Source: Pseudomonadota bacterium
GTDB taxonomy: Bacteria; Pseudomonadota; Gammaproteobacteria; Xanthomonadales; Xanthomonadaceae
DNA: 64,000 nucleotides
Assembly (NCBI GenBank): GCA_023419315.1
Contig: JAEZYE010000061.1
Span: 1-64,000 of the forward strand
Direction: 5' to 3'
Below are positions 1-8,460 of the stretch, piece after piece. The translations under genes and the position numbers were made by a program. The notes under the pieces are model-generated. The model had not been told where the DNA came from. It ran no database searches and saw only the letters and a list, made by a program, of their open reading frames with translations. Position 1 is the first letter of the stretch; every line of letters begins with the position of its first letter.

Positions 1-324
1 ATCGTCATGGTGCTGGGCCGCGTCGGCCTGAACTTCGGCGCGGGCTTCACCGGCGGACTGGCGTACGTGCTCGATCTGGATCGCGACTTCGTGGATCGCT
101 ACAACCATGAGCTGATCGACATCCACCGCATTTCGCCGGAAGGCTTCGAAAGCCATCGCCAGCATCTGCACAAGCTGATCCAGCGGCATCGCGAACTGAC
201 GGGCAGCATCTGGGCGCAGCAGATCCTCGACGAGTTCCGCGACTACGTCGGCAAGTTCTGGCTGGTCAAACCGAAGGCGGCCAGCCTGGAATCGCTGGCC
301 GATTCGCTCCGCCGCGCCGCGTGA
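1..324 (+). CDS. gltB: Glutamate synthase large subunit, C-terminal end (partial)
   Basis: Only the last 107 residues lie in the window; the reading frame is open from base 1. GltB transfers the glutamine amide nitrogen to 2-oxoglutarate in nitrogen assimilation. The visible part has the end of the glycine-rich C-terminal helix domain (GAGFTGG, then YVLD), followed by the helical tail with HRQHLHKLIQRH typical of GltB C-termini. The gltD subunit follows 43 bases downstream on the same strand, which supports the call. The amidotransferase and flavin/FeS domains lie outside the window. Confidence 0.93.
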   Translation: MVMVLGRVGLNFGAGFTGGLAYVLDLDRDFVDRYNHELIDIHRISPEGFESHRQHLHKLIQRHRELTGSIWAQQILDEFRDYVGKFWLVKPKAASLESLADSLRRAA

Positions 325-367
325 TCACGGTGCCTGTCCTTCCGCCCTTCACCATCCGTAGCCGACC

Positions 368-1825
368 ATGAGCAAGAAGCACGTCTTCCAGTTCCTCGAA
401 CTGCCCCGCACGATGCCGCAGCGCATTCCGCTGGAGCTGCGCACGGCCGGTGACTGGGGCGAGTTGTACGGCAAGTTCGACAAGGCCGAGGCGCAATACC
501 AGGCGGGCCGCTGCCTGGATTGCGGCAATCCGTATTGCAGCTGGAAGTGCCCGGTGCACAACGCGATTCCCCAGTGGCTGCAACTGGTGCAGGAGAACCG
601 CATCGAGGAAGCGGCCGAGTTGTGCCATTCGACCAACCCGCTGCCCGAAGTGTGTGGCCGCGTGTGCCCGCAGGATCGTCTCTGCGAAGGCAGCTGCACG
701 CTGGAGGAATTCGGTGCGGTCACGATCGGCGCGGTGGAGAAGTTCATCACCGACACTGCGCTCGCCAACGGCTGGCGTCCGGATCTGAGCGACGTAAAGC
801 CCACCGGTCGCCGCGTCGCCGTGATCGGTGCGGGCCCGGCCGGCATCGGTTGCGCGGATCGACTGGCCCGTGCAGGCATCCATGCCGTCGTGTTCGATCG
901 CTACGAGCAGATCGGCGGCCTGCTGCAGTTCGGCATTCCGACCTTCAAGCTGGAGAAGAGCGTGATCGCGCGGCGCCGTGACGTGCTCGAAGGCATGGGC
1001 GTGGAATTCCGGCTCGGCGTCGAAGTCGGTCGCGACGTGACGCTGGAGCAGTTGCTGGAAGAATTCGACGCGGTGTTCCTCGGAACCGGCGCATACCGCT
1101 ACACCGATGGCGGTCTGGTGGGCCAGGATCTCGACGGCGTGCTGCCGGCGCTGCCGTTCCTCGTGCAGAACGGCCGCATCGTCGGCGGCAACGATCCGTG
1201 GGGCCGTCCGATTGCCGGCTGGGAAGACACGCTCGCGCTGCCCGATCTCGCCGGCAAGCGCGTGGTCGTGCTCGGCGGTGGCGATACCGGCATGGACTGC
1301 GTGCGCAGTGCAGTGCGGTTGGGCGCTGCGCGCGTCACCTGCGCCTACCGCCGCGATGAAGCCAACATGCCGGGTTCCGCGCGCGAAGTCGCGAATGCGC
1401 GCGAAGAAGGCGTGCGCTTCCTGTTCAACCGCCAGCCGCTGGCGATCGAAGGCGATGCCGATGGGAACGTCGTCGGTGTACGCGTGATCGAAACGCGGCT
1501 GGGCGAACCCGACGAACGCGGTCGCCAGGCCGCCGAACCGATCCCCGGCAGCGAATCGCTGCTGGACGCCGACGTCGTGATCATCGCGTTCGGCTTCTCG
1601 CCGAGCGTGCCGGAATGGCTGGCGTCCGTCGGCGTGGAGGGCACGCCCAATGGCCGCATCGTCGCCGGTGGCGGTGATCGCCTGCCGTTCCAGACCACGC
1701 ATCCGAAACTGTTCGCCGGCGGCGACGCAGTGCGCGGTGCGGATCTGGTCGTGACCGCAGTGGCCGAAGGCCGTGATGCCGCGGCGAGCATCGCGCAGAT
1801 GCTCGCCGACGAAACAGTGGCCTGA
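368..1825 (+). CDS. gltD: Glutamate synthase small subunit (NADPH-dependent FAD protein)
   Basis: 485 residues, the usual GltD length. It passes electrons from NADPH through FAD to the large subunit GltB. Near the N-terminus are two cysteine clusters (C49, C52, C57, C61, then CGRVCPQDRLCEGSC around residues 96-110) that ligate 4Fe-4S clusters. An FAD Rossmann motif (GAGPAGIGCADR) lies near residue 155 and an NADPH-binding motif (GGGDTGMDC) near residue 300. A C-terminal FAD motif ends in GGDAVRGADLVVTAV. It follows gltB directly and ends before a perfect hairpin, so gltBD looks like an operon. Confidence 0.96.
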   Translation: MSKKHVFQFLELPRTMPQRIPLELRTAGDWGELYGKFDKAEAQYQAGRCLDCGNPYCSWKCPVHNAIPQWLQLVQENRIEEAAELCHSTNPLPEVCGRVCPQDRLCEGSCTLEEFGAVTIGAVEKFITDTALANGWRPDLSDVKPTGRRVAVIGAGPAGIGCADRLARAGIHAVVFDRYEQIGGLLQFGIPTFKLEKSVIARRRDVLEGMGVEFRLGVEVGRDVTLEQLLEEFDAVFLGTGAYRYTDGGLVGQDLDGVLPALPFLVQNGRIVGGNDPWGRPIAGWEDTLALPDLAGKRVVVLGGGDTGMDCVRSAVRLGAARVTCAYRRDEANMPGSAREVANAREEGVRFLFNRQPLAIEGDADGNVVGVRVIETRLGEPDERGRQAAEPIPGSESLLDADVVIIAFGFSPSVPEWLASVGVEGTPNGRIVAGGGDRLPFQTTHPKLFAGGDAVRGADLVVTAVAEGRDAAASIAQMLADETVA

Positions 1826-1828
1826 AGG

Positions 1829-1855
1829 CGTCCGCCATCGCAGTGATGGCGGACG
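1829..1855. terminator. Perfect hairpin between convergent gltD and alcohol dehydrogenase genes
   Basis: The arms cgtccgccatc (1829-1839) and gatggcggacg (1845-1855) pair perfectly over 11 bp around a 5-base loop, four bases after the gltD stop. There is no clear T-run on either side, so it may be a weak bidirectional terminator or a 3'-end stabiliser. Confidence 0.55.
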
Positions 1856-1882
1856 GTCTCCATTCCAGGACCGGCGCCGGGC

Positions 1883-2938
1883 TCAGCCCAGCGTGGCCAT
1901 GTCGATGACGAAGCGGTACTTCACGTCGCCCTTGAGCATGCGCTCGTAGGCCTCGTTGATCTGGTCCATGCGGATCATCTCGATGTCGGCGACGATGCCG
2001 TGCTTCGCGCAGAAGTCGAGCATTTCCTGCGTTTCGCGGATGCCGCCGATCAGCGAACCGGCCAGCGATCGACGCTTGAGGATCAGGTTGAACACGCCCG
2101 GCGACGGATGCGGCTGGTCCGGTGCGCCGACCAGCGCCATCGTGCCGTCACGCTTGAGCGCGTTGAGGAACGGATCCAGGTTGTGCGGGGCCGCGACCGT
2201 ATTGATGATGAAGTCGAGCTGGTTGGCCTGCGCGGCCATCTGATCGGCGTCCTTCGACACCACGACTTCGGCTGCGCCCAGGCGCAGCGCGTCGGCACGC
2301 TTGTTTTCCGACGTGGTGAACAGCACCACATGCGCGCCCATCGCCCTGGCGATCTTCACCGCCATGTGGCCCAGGCCACCGAGGCCGACGACACCGACCT
2401 TCTGCCCGGGGCCGACCTTCCAGTGCGACAGCGGCGAATACGTGGTGATGCCGGCGCACAGCAGCGGCGCTACGGCGGCCAACTGCGCGGGGTCGGCATG
2501 CGACACACGCAGCACGTATTTCTGATCGACGACGATCTGGTCCGAATAGCCGCCGAGCGTGTTCTCGCCACCACCGAACATGGGGCCGTTGTAGGTCCCC
2601 GTGAAGCCGGCTTCGCAGTACTGCTCATCCCCGTCACGGCACGAAGCACAGCTGCGGCAGCTGTCGACGATGCAGCCGACGCCCGCGACATCGCCCACTT
2701 TGAACGCGGTGACTTCACTGCCCACCGCGGTGACGCGGCCGACGATTTCATGGCCCGGCACGGACGGATAGCGCGTGTTCTGCCATTCGTTGCGCGCGGT
2801 GTGCAGGTCGGAATGGCACACGCCGCAATAGAGGATTTCGATGCGCACATCCTGCGGCCCGGGCTCGCGGCGTTCGAAGGCGAACGGCGCCAGCGGCAGA
2901 TCGGCGGCGAGGGCGGCATAGCCGTGGGCTTTGCTCAT
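1883..2938 (-). CDS. Zinc-dependent NAD(P)-dependent alcohol dehydrogenase (cinnamyl-alcohol dehydrogenase/YahK type)
   Basis: 351 residues, a medium-chain dehydrogenase that interconverts alcohols and aldehydes. The catalytic zinc site appears as CGVCHSD and GHEIVGRV. The structural zinc cysteines are in CRSCASCRDGDEQYC, and the Rossmann motif is GVVGLGGLGHMAVK. I chose the ATG at 2938 because AGGAG stands just upstream and the protein then starts MSKAHGYAA, as family members do. An 18-codon upstream extension is open but lacks a ribosome site. The gene is a single unit convergent with gltD. Substrate preference cannot be read from the sequence. Confidence 0.9.
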   Translation of the reverse strand: MSKAHGYAALAADLPLAPFAFERREPGPQDVRIEILYCGVCHSDLHTARNEWQNTRYPSVPGHEIVGRVTAVGSEVTAFKVGDVAGVGCIVDSCRSCASCRDGDEQYCEAGFTGTYNGPMFGGGENTLGGYSDQIVVDQKYVLRVSHADPAQLAAVAPLLCAGITTYSPLSHWKVGPGQKVGVVGLGGLGHMAVKIARAMGAHVVLFTTSENKRADALRLGAAEVVVSKDADQMAAQANQLDFIINTVAAPHNLDPFLNALKRDGTMALVGAPDQPHPSPGVFNLILKRRSLAGSLIGGIRETQEMLDFCAKHGIVADIEMIRMDQINEAYERMLKGDVKYRFVIDMATLG

Positions 2939-3105
2939 GGGAAGCTCCTGCGGATTGAGGTTCGGGGGACGGGGAAAAATGCGGCCGGCCATTCTAGGCG
3001 CGTGTCCTGTTTCGGCAATGTGGGGCAGCGGGATAGTGCATCCCGTTCGTCCGATTCCACGGCGCTGGCTTAGACTGTGCCTCCCTTTTGCGATTGCGTG
3101 ACGTC

Positions 3106-3981
3106 ATGCGTCTGGGCCTGGCCGCCAACCGCCTGCATCACCACAACGAAGACGCCGCGCTGTTCCGCTGGTTGCGCGCGTGCGAACCGGGCATCCGCGA
3201 ACTCGGACTCGGCCTGCATGCGGTCGGTCGCACGCACGATGCGATCGCCGCCGCCGGCATGCTCGCCCACCATGCGCGATTGATCCGCTATCCCTATGGT
3301 CGCGATGGCGGCCTGATGAAACTCGTGGCGGAAGTCGTCGGCCTCGAAGGCGCGGAACGCAATCTCGACGGCGCGATCTATCTGATCGATCCCGTGGATC
3401 CTTCTTCGATCTTCCCCGAGGCGATCGCGCTCAAGCGCCAGTGCGTGATCCACGGCAAGCCGTTCCTGTCGACGGTCGCGGCCGCACGCGACTGGATCGA
3501 AATGGAGCGTATGCATGCGGGTCTGGCGCCGGATCGCGGGGCGGATCAGTTCCATGCGCTGGAGTCGCAGACGCTGGCCTTGATTGCGCATGACGCGATG
3601 AAACCGCAGATGCTGGCGTTCGCCGCCGAACATTTCGATCTGCTGTCACGCTTCGCCCACCGCGTCGCCACCGGCACCACCGGGCAGCGCCTGAACGAGC
3701 TGGCGTGGAGTCGCGGCTGGCCGCAGGACCGCGTGTGGGCCGAGCGCTATCAGAGCGGTCCGATGGGCGGCGATGCGCAGATTGCGGATCGCGTACTGGA
3801 GAAGCGCTGCCAGCGCGTGATCTTCTTCGAGGATCCACACGTGGCGCGCCAGCACGAAGCCGACATCCAGCTGCTGGAACGCGCAGTCACCACGGTGACC
3901 GACGATGCGGTGTGCATGACGTCACCGGTCGTCGCGCGGCGCTGGATGGCCGCGGTCGCCGAACGCGCACGGCGTCGCTGA
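3106..3981 (+). CDS. mgsA: Two-domain methylglyoxal-synthase-like protein
   Basis: 291 residues, about twice the length of E. coli MgsA (152). The C-terminal half (about 158-285) aligns with MgsA, which converts dihydroxyacetone phosphate to methylglyoxal. It keeps AHD (161-163), GTTG (190-193), GPMGGD with the catalytic aspartate (218-223), FFEDP (240-244), His250 and Asp253. The N-terminal half (about 1-135) follows the same block order in degenerate form: AAN for AHD, VGRTH for TGTTG, YPYGRDGG for GPMGGD, and LIDPVDPSSIFPEAI for FFWDP...HDPD. It therefore looks like an internal duplication with one decayed domain. A TTG at 3088 is an alternative start. A -10-like tagact is at 3071-3076. 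A BenE transporter starts 8 bases after the stop. Confidence 0.85.
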   Translation: MRLGLAANRLHHHNEDAALFRWLRACEPGIRELGLGLHAVGRTHDAIAAAGMLAHHARLIRYPYGRDGGLMKLVAEVVGLEGAERNLDGAIYLIDPVDPSSIFPEAIALKRQCVIHGKPFLSTVAAARDWIEMERMHAGLAPDRGADQFHALESQTLALIAHDAMKPQMLAFAAEHFDLLSRFAHRVATGTTGQRLNELAWSRGWPQDRVWAERYQSGPMGGDAQIADRVLEKRCQRVIFFEDPHVARQHEADIQLLERAVTTVTDDAVCMTSPVVARRWMAAVAERARRR

Positions 3982-3989
3982 GCCTGCAC

Positions 3990-5168
3990 ATGGATCAGGC
4001 ACGTTCCGGCGGGCTGCGCGATCTGTCGCTGTCGGCGATCGCCGCGGGTTTCGTCACCGTACTGGTGGGATTTGCCAGTTCCGCGGTGATTGTCTTCCAG
4101 GCCGCGCAATCACTCGGCGCGTCGCCGGAAGAAATCAGCTCGTGGATGTGGGCGCTCGGCCTCGGCATGGGTCTGACCTGCATCGGGCTGTCGCTGCGCT
4201 ATCGCATGCCGGTGGTGACGGCCTGGTCCACGCCGGGCGCGGCGATGTTGATCGGCAGCGCCGCCGGTGTGCCGCTTTCCGACGCCATCGGCGCATTCCT
4301 GATCTCGGCGGTGTTGATCACCGCAGCGGGGTTCTCGGGAATCTTCGAGCGCATGATCAGCCGCATCCCGGTGTCGCTCGCTTCGGGCATGCTGGCCGGC
4401 GTGCTGCTGCGCTTCGGGCTCGATGCATTCAGCGCGATGAAGACGCAGCTCGGCATGGTGCTGTCGATGTTCGCGGTCTACCTGCTCGCACGCCGTCTGC
4501 TGCCTCGCTATGCGGTGATCCTCACCCTGCTGGTCGGCGTGGCGTTCGCCGCCTGGCTCGGGCTGCTGAAGACCGGCACGCTGCGCTGGGATCTGGCGCG
4601 ACCGATCTTCACGATGCCGACGTTCTCGTTCGCCGCACTGTTCGGCATCGCATTGCCGCTGTTCGTGGTGACGATGGCCTCGCAGAACGTACCGGGCGTC
4701 GCGGTGATCCGCGCGTCGGGATACGCGATTCCGATTTCGCCGGTAATTGGCTGGACCGGCGTGGCAAACACGATCCTCGCGCCGTTCGGCGCATTCGCAC
4801 TCAACCTCGCCGCGATCACCGCCGCCATCTGCATGGGCCGCGAAGCGCATGAAGACATGCAGCGCCGCTACATGGCCTCGGTTGCGGCGGGGGTCTTCTA
4901 TGTGCTGGTCGGCGTGTTCGGCGCCACCGTGGCCGGGCTGTTCGCCGCGTTTCCGAAAGAGTTGATCATGGCGATCGCCGGCATCGCCCTGCTCGGCACC
5001 ATCGGCAACAGCCTCGCCGCCGCGTTGCGCGAAGAGACCCAGCGCGAACCCGCATTGATTACGTTCCTCGTCACCGCTTCCGGACTCACTTTGGGCGGCA
5101 TCGGCTCCGCATTCTGGGGCTTGATCGCCGGCGCGCTGACGCTGTGGTGGTGGCGTGCGCCGGAGTGA
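3990..5168 (+). CDS. benE: BenE-family transporter (benzoate/H+ symporter-like)
   Basis: 392 residues with about 11-12 hydrophobic segments. The start is at ATG 3990, giving MDQARSGGLRDLSLSAI. BenE proteins import benzoate or related aromatic acids with protons across the inner membrane. Family-like stretches are SSAVIVFQAAQSLG, WMWALGLGMGLT, SLRYRMPVVTAWSTPGAA and the closing GLIAGALTLWWW. It starts 8 bases after the methylglyoxal-synthase-like gene, so the two are probably cotranscribed. No benzoate catabolism genes are near, so the real substrate is open. Its last ~210 coding bases recur in decayed form at 6731-6937. Confidence 0.88.
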   Translation: MDQARSGGLRDLSLSAIAAGFVTVLVGFASSAVIVFQAAQSLGASPEEISSWMWALGLGMGLTCIGLSLRYRMPVVTAWSTPGAAMLIGSAAGVPLSDAIGAFLISAVLITAAGFSGIFERMISRIPVSLASGMLAGVLLRFGLDAFSAMKTQLGMVLSMFAVYLLARRLLPRYAVILTLLVGVAFAAWLGLLKTGTLRWDLARPIFTMPTFSFAALFGIALPLFVVTMASQNVPGVAVIRASGYAIPISPVIGWTGVANTILAPFGAFALNLAAITAAICMGREAHEDMQRRYMASVAAGVFYVLVGVFGATVAGLFAAFPKELIMAIAGIALLGTIGNSLAAALREETQREPALITFLVTASGLTLGGIGSAFWGLIAGALTLWWWRAPE

Positions 5169-5246
5169 GTGCGGCGGGACGTTGTGGATGCGGGTTGAAT
5201 GAGGGCTGTGGGTGGTTGACGCTTGTGCCGGGCCGGAATGTCCGCG
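4943..5246 (+). repeat. Direct repeat copy A: 3' end of benE and its flank
   Basis: The end of benE and about 75 bases after its stop match a shorter stretch at 6731-6937 in the same orientation. Shared blocks include ggcggcatcggctccgc, gcgcgctgacgctgtggtgg and ttgaatg.gggctgtgggtgg downstream of the stop codon. The two copies bracket the serine-hydrolase gene at 5281-6453. Confidence 0.85.
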
Positions 5247-5280
5247 TCGACGCAACACTCCCTCGATATCGGTACGGGCG

Positions 5281-6453
5281 CTAACCCGCGACGTTCTCTC
5301 GCGCGGCTATTCTCTCGATCAGCGTATTGATCGCCGCCTCCATGGCGGCGGCCGTGTCGTCGCCGCTCTGGTTGGTGATGACGAATATGCCAAGGTCGTA
5401 CTTCGGCACGATGTAGATGTAGCACTGCGAGCGGGGCACGCCACCATGATGCGCATAGTAGACGCCCTTCAAGCGGTCTCCACTGACGATGTTCCAGAAA
5501 TAGCCGACGCTGAACTCGGAATCGAATTTGACGAGGCGACGGTGTGATTCCGTCACAACGGGCCCGTTGGCCAGCTGGAACTTGAGGTACTTCGCCATGT
5601 CCGGGGTAGTCGCCTTTACGTTCCCTGATGCGCCCCAAGGTAATTCCGGCATGGGCATGGTCGGCACCGCATTGTCACTGTGGTAGCCGACCGCAAGCCG
5701 CGGCGCATCGACGTCGCTCAGACGGATCCCCAGGTCCGTCATTCCCGCGGAATCGCGAAAGAACCCGCGCAACAGCGATTCGTAGTCGCGCTTGTAAAGC
5801 GTCTCCAGGATATGCGCCGCCAGTTGGGTCCCGGCACTGGAGTAGGCGTAATCCTTTCCGGGCGCCTGGCGAATTTCGACAGCGTGCAGGTCCCTGAAGA
5901 AATCCGCCTTGCCGTAGCCGGTGTAAATCGCGTTGAGTGCTGCGGGCGTGCGATGGTCGGTGAAGTCCGCAAGCACCGTGTTCGCGCGTTCCGGCAACAT
6001 GTTCGGCAGGCCGCTTGTGTGCGACAGCAGATGGCGGATGCGGATGGGCTCGCCCTTGTACTGCAGGTTCGGATAATCGCCGTGCAGATAGCTCCGGACA
6101 TCGTCGTCCAGACCCAGCCTGCGCTCCAGGACCGCATTGGCCATCAGGGTCCCCGCCATGGTCTTGCTCAACGAACCGATTTCGTAGCGGGTTGCATCGG
6201 TCGGAGGTCCAGACTTGCCGGCTTCCATGTCGCCGCGATGACGGATGAATTCCCTGCCCCGATAGACGACTGCGATCGAGGTCGAGTGGAGCAACGGCTG
6301 CTCGACCAGCGTTGCGGCGATTTCATCGATGTCCGCGCCCAGATCTTTTGTTGGCACTTGCCGGTCTGTGCAGCCCGCGGCCAAGAGCGTGGTGGACATG
6401 ACCAGGCAGTTGAACCACCGCCTGCTTCGAACAACCATCGAAATCGCTCGCAT
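5281..6453 (-). CDS. Serine hydrolase lipoprotein, class C beta-lactamase/CubicO fold
   Basis: 390 residues. The N-terminus has a basic stretch, a hydrophobic core and a lipobox ending LLAAGC (Cys28), so it should be a lipoprotein. The beta-lactamase/DD-peptidase fold is shown by SLSK (SxxK nucleophile and base, about residues 93-96), LLSHTSGLPN downstream, YAYSSAG (YxS motif, about 203) and HHGG near the C-terminus in place of KTG. The class covers peptidases, esterases and true class C lactamases; the HHGG end fits an esterase or peptidase better than AmpC. No second gene is transcribed with it. Its base composition is visibly less G+C-rich than the neighbours and it sits between direct repeats of the benE end, so acquisition by transfer is plausible. 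Confidence 0.8.
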   Translation of the reverse strand: MRAISMVVRSRRWFNCLVMSTTLLAAGCTDRQVPTKDLGADIDEIAATLVEQPLLHSTSIAVVYRGREFIRHRGDMEAGKSGPPTDATRYEIGSLSKTMAGTLMANAVLERRLGLDDDVRSYLHGDYPNLQYKGEPIRIRHLLSHTSGLPNMLPERANTVLADFTDHRTPAALNAIYTGYGKADFFRDLHAVEIRQAPGKDYAYSSAGTQLAAHILETLYKRDYESLLRGFFRDSAGMTDLGIRLSDVDAPRLAVGYHSDNAVPTMPMPELPWGASGNVKATTPDMAKYLKFQLANGPVVTESHRRLVKFDSEFSVGYFWNIVSGDRLKGVYYAHHGGVPRSQCYIYIVPKYDLGIFVITNQSGDDTAAAMEAAINTLIERIAARENVAG

Positions 6454-6730
6454 ACGTCAGCGCTTGAAGGGAAACATGGAAAAGATCTCTGCCCGGCCCG
6501 GCTGCCAGACCGAAGCGTAACCCGCGCGGGCTCTCGAACCCGGAGACCGATCCAGACGCCAACCCGACGGACAATGTCGCAGATCTTACCCGCTCAAAGG
6601 CTGGATTCAGGCGGATGCCGAGGTTCCTCAGAACGCGCCACTGCCTTCGTTGCCAGGAGCGGAAATCGGTGAACTGCTGAATGACGCTCGCTCGAAACGA
6701 CATCGCCGAGGCCTGAAGGATGGTCAGATC

Positions 6731-6937
6731 GCCGCATTTCCAAAACAGCTGATCGTGGCGATCGCCGGCATCACCCTGGGCGGCATCGGCTCCGCTCCGA
6801 GGCTTGATAGCTGGCGCGCTGACGCTGTGGTGGTGTCGTGCAGGGGAGTGAGTGAGGCGGGATGTAGTGGATGCAAGTTGAATGGGGGCTGTGGGTGGGT
6901 GAGGCTTATGGCTGCCGCCTTGGTCGGAACGTCCGCA
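6731..6937 (+). pseudogene. Decayed second copy of the benE 3' end (direct repeat copy B)
   Basis: Translated forward, this region gives AAFPKQLIVAIAGIT then LGGIGSA, matching AAFPKELIMAIAGIA and LGGIGSA in BenE. An internal deletion of about 100 bases joins the two blocks, and frame shifts follow. Similarity continues past the benE stop into noncoding flank up to the shared ggaa.gtccgc. The remaining bases of the gap, 6454-6730 and 6938-7002, hold nothing I can name. This remnant is not expected to make a functional protein. Confidence 0.8.
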
Positions 6938-7002
6938 TCCGCCCCTAAGCAGCCATGCGTAACGACTTGATCAGTGGTATCGGCCTCCCTACGCTGTGAC
7001 GC

Positions 7003-7449
7003 ATGGACACCTTTCGCAAGTTGTCGGTCTCGGCACTGTTGGTCTTCGCACCGGCAGGTTGTGCCTCGATGTCAAACGCCGGAGATGGTGAGCGCATTGC
7101 CGGCGTTGTCCACTCCAGCTGTGGTGCAGCTGATGGCGGCGCGGTGCATGTTGCACTCGATGCAGGCGACGAGTTTGTGATCGTCAACGCCGACGGCAGT
7201 TGGGGACGCGGTGGTGTAGATGGCTGGACGCTGTAGAAGGATTCGGCAAGCCCGGACTTCAAGATCAATGTCTGCGCCGACGCGGGTTTAGGTTGCGAAA
7301 CGCCGATCGAAGCCCGCTTTGCGGTCGAGTCTGGCGGAGGCGAGACGATCAGCGGAACAGTCTTTTATCGAACCGCCTCACGCACAAAGGAGTTCCGGTT
7401 TCGAGCAGTACGCACCGACGTGAATGAGCCGATGCAACTTTGCGGCTAA
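7003..7449 (+). pseudogene. Small secreted lipoprotein interrupted by an in-frame TAG
   Basis: The frame starts MDTFRKLSVSALLVF and carries a lipobox-like APAGC at about residue 20. It stops at TAG 7234-7236 after 77 residues. The same frame then stays open without any stop for a further 70 codons to TAA 7447-7449, with protein-like content (KINVCADAGLGCETPIEARF, then SGTVFYR and FRFRAVRTD). That pattern fits a 147-residue protein disrupted by one nonsense change; CAG to TAG would suffice. A sequencing error could also explain it. I do not recognise the family. Paired cysteines in the second half would suit an envelope protein. Confidence 0.6.
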
Positions 7450-7987
7450 GTGTCGGGTTGGCGATGCCATGAATCGCCAGACTTCGATGTTTGCTACGCC
7501 CATGAACCAAATTCGGACAAGACCTCCTTCGGCGCCCATCTCGGTGACATACCAGCTTTCATTCGGACGGACCTGTCCTTGGCGGCAAGGGCCGGGTCGC
7601 ACGTAGCGCGTCGCGTGGTATCGCTTGAAGGCCAGAGAGGGCGCGCAGCCGTGGGACCGGCGGACCTTATTGATGCTGGATAGGAAGAGCGGGTATCTCG
7701 CGCAAGCTGACACCGAACAGCAATTGCAGGATAGGCTCTCGGTGCGGGAAAGAATGGTGAGCCGATGACCGCCTCTGGCCGGAACCGGAGATTCGCAGGC
7801 ACTCGCGTGTCGGGCCGAACGAGACAAACGTGCATCCACGGAAAGCCAGCCTTCCTAGACACCCGCTGAATTTTTCACGCAACTTTGACCCGTTTCCGTG
7901 ACGCCCGTGTGCACGTCGCGTCAGTTCATCAATGAGTGATGTCGAGCGCGGCAGTATCGGGGCTCCTTCCACTTCAGGGAACGACCC
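7450..7987. other. Intergenic stretch of 538 bases without a convincing gene
   Basis: No known gene is recognised. A minus-strand frame (7378-7839) has an internal stretch that reads like real protein (ESWYVTEMGAEGG followed by LVRIWFMG, about 7500-7560), so a short gene or remnant read leftwards is possible. Its N-terminal half is low-complexity and cysteine-rich, as shadow frames are. No ribosome site or promoter stands out. Base composition is lower in G+C than the core genes around it. Confidence 0.35.
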
Positions 7988-8443
7988 ATGCTCAAGTACG
8001 ACACGACCCGCAAGGCCCTCATCGCCGCGATGCTGATGGCCGGTGCGCCGCTTCTTGCGCAGGCGCAGGAAGCCAATCCTGCGAAGGCTTCGATGACCGA
8101 GCCGCAGGTGCGCGCGCTGCTCACCGAGAAGGGCTATACGCGCATCGATGATCTGGATTTCGAGGACGGCATGTGGGAAACCGACGCCACCAGCGCCGAC
8201 GGCAATCGCGTGGATGTGCGCGTGAATCCGGCCAACGGTGACATCAAGGCCGAGGCGCTGGTTTCGAACTTCAGCGAGAACGACATCAAGGCCAAGCTCG
8301 CCGCCGCCGGCTATTCGAAGGTGCACGACGTGGATCACGATGACGGCGTGTGGAAGGCGGAAGCCGAGCGTGCCGACGGCAATGACGTGGAGATCCATCT
8401 CGACGCCACCACCGGCAAGATCATCCACGTCGAAAACGACTGA
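7988..8443 (+). CDS. Secreted PepSY-domain protein
   Basis: 151 residues. The signal peptide runs to about LLAQAQA (residues 1-27). Two PepSY-like repeats follow: one around 38-90 (QVRALLTEKGYTRIDDLDFEDG, then RVDVRVNPANGDI) and one around 95-148 (DIKAKLAAAGYSKVHDVDHDDG, then DVEIHLDATTGKI). PepSY domains are small periplasmic or extracytoplasmic modules, often inhibitors or binding modules; the target here is unknown. It is monocistronic and ends in a strong terminator. The acidic composition of the repeats is typical of the family. Confidence 0.85.
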   Translation: MLKYDTTRKALIAAMLMAGAPLLAQAQEANPAKASMTEPQVRALLTEKGYTRIDDLDFEDGMWETDATSADGNRVDVRVNPANGDIKAEALVSNFSENDIKAKLAAAGYSKVHDVDHDDGVWKAEAERADGNDVEIHLDATTGKIIHVEND

Positions 8444-8460
8444 TCGGCACGGGTGATACG

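Noticed and set aside
2000..3073. A 357-residue plus-strand frame
   Set aside because: Antisense to the alcohol dehydrogenase.
3705..3989. N-terminal extension of BenE
   Set aside because: It overlaps the end of the MgsA-like gene, is Arg-rich and lacks family character; ATG 3990 fits.
6525..6545. tRNA-like tcgaaccc element
   Set aside because: No acceptor stem, D arm or anticodon arm can be folded around it.
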